From Syntrophomonadaceae bacterium (lineage in GTDB: Bacteria; Bacillota; Dethiobacteria; PWVN01): DNA of 6,195 nucleotides. Where the stretch lies: contig PWVN01000196.1 in NCBI GenBank assembly GCA_003561835.1, positions 1 to 6,195 on the forward strand, given 5' to 3'. The stretch's first letter is position 1; each line of letters opens with the position of its first letter. The notes under the pieces were generated by a model. The model was not told the origin of the DNA, did not search any database, and saw only the letters and a program-made list of their open reading frames with translations. Made by a program: the position numbers and the translations under genes. Below, in pieces: positions 5,741 through 6,195 of this stretch.

Positions 5741-6195
5741 ATGTTTGAGGCAACACTGACCCTGGCAGGTTTGGGCCTGCTCTTCGGAGGGCTTTTGGCC
5801 CTGGCCTCGAAAAAGCTGGCAGTGGAGTTAGACCCGAGGATCGAGGAGGTTAAGCACTGCCTGCCCGGGGCCAACTGCGGCGCCTGCGGCTACGGCGGCT
5901 GTTCCCAGTTTGCCCAGGCGGTGACCCGGGGGGAGGCCCCCATCAGCGCCTGCATCCCGGGGGGCTGCGATGTGTCCGAGGAAGTGGCGGAAATTCTGGG
6001 GGTGGGCATAGAGGACCAGGCCGAAAGGCGGGTTTCCACCCTCCTCTGCCTGGGAGACGCGGACAAGGCCCGGGTTAAGTTTGACTATGACGGGGCACAG
6101 GACTGTAAGGCTGCGGCCCTTTTCGGCGGCGGTTTCAAGGCCTGCCCCTTTGCCTGCATCGGCCTGGGCACCTGTGTCCGCTCCTGCCCCTTTGA
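5741..6195 (+). CDS. rnfB: Rnf complex subunit RnfB, Fe-S ferredoxin-accepting subunit (3' end beyond window)
   Basis: RnfB is thought to receive electrons from reduced ferredoxin. Only the first 151 codons are present, with no stop before the window end. An N-terminal membrane helix (about 5-23) is followed by the 'Fe-S' domain: LPGANCGACGYGGC (41-54) with C46, C49 and C54, and a later C71 in ACIPGG, the expected four-cysteine [4Fe-4S] set. GYGGC replaces the more common GYPGC, and C40 and C76 are additional cysteines. Further along are C103, DCKAA (121-125) and a cysteine series C135, C139, C145 and C149P that opens the ferredoxin-like part. AGAGGTG at 5727-5733 and GGGGGA at 5733-5738 serve as ribosome site before ATG 5741. 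The missing C-terminus should hold further [4Fe-4S] motifs; their number cannot be told here. Confidence 0.93.
   Translation, partial: MFEATLTLAGLGLLFGGLLALASKKLAVELDPRIEEVKHCLPGANCGACGYGGCSQFAQAVTRGEAPISACIPGGCDVSEEVAEILGVGIEDQAERRVSTLLCLGDADKARVKFDYDGAQDCKAAALFGGGFKACPFACIGLGTCVRSCPF

Noticed and set aside
4440..5756. A 438-residue open frame on the - strand opposite rnfE and rnfA
   Set aside because: Its product is a low-complexity run of Gln, Gly, His and Asp, as expected from the reverse complement of hydrophobic membrane-protein codons in GC-rich DNA. RnfE and RnfA on the + strand have clear family motifs over the same bases.
1646..6195. Na+-translocating NADH:quinone reductase (Nqr) operon
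   Set aside because: RnfD, G, E and A have Nqr homologues, but the presence of RnfC and RnfB, the lack of NqrA and NqrF, and the CDGEAB order identify Rnf.

Overview
This GC-rich window carries folC (folylpolyglutamate/dihydrofolate synthase) followed on the same strand by an Rnf electron-transport operon in the order rnfC-rnfD-rnfG-rnfE-rnfA-rnfB. The window ends inside rnfB. All seven genes are on the + strand and tightly packed. The CDGEAB order is the one known from anaerobic Bacillota (for example acetogenic clostridia) and differs from the ABCDGE order of many Proteobacteria. Strong AGGAGGTGA-type Shine-Dalgarno sites, frequent GTG and TTG starts and the order together suggest a high-GC anaerobic clostridial-type Bacillota. 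The species cannot be named from this window.

Layout: 1-238 is non-coding and holds a 37-bp tandem repeat (two full copies and a partial third) containing palindromes, followed by a weak candidate promoter. 239-1549 is folC. 1550-1645 is a short gap with a small palindrome and the rnfC ribosome binding site. 1646-2959 is rnfC, 2981-3910 rnfD (TTG start favoured), 3910-4443 rnfG (1-base overlap with rnfD), 4458-5063 rnfE, 5094-5675 rnfA (TTG start), and 5741 to the window end is rnfB (first 151 codons). No gene-free stretch exceeds 300 bases.

How the genes work together: Rnf is a membrane ferredoxin:NAD+ oxidoreductase that couples electron transfer to Na+ or H+ export. RnfB takes electrons from ferredoxin through its Fe-S clusters. 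RnfA and RnfE form the membrane core, with paired cysteines for a buried [2Fe-2S] cluster. RnfD and RnfG carry covalent FMN, and both show the D-x-x-[S/T]-x-A-T flavinylation motif here. RnfC carries two [4Fe-4S] clusters and the flavin/NADH site. FolC makes and polyglutamylates folate. Its position upstream may be chance or may reflect shared expression with energy metabolism in an organism that relies on folate one-carbon chemistry; the second idea is inference only.

No undescribed system is evident. The least explained element is the palindromic 37-bp repeat upstream of folC. The other points of note are start-codon usage and small sequence variations in Rnf subunits.
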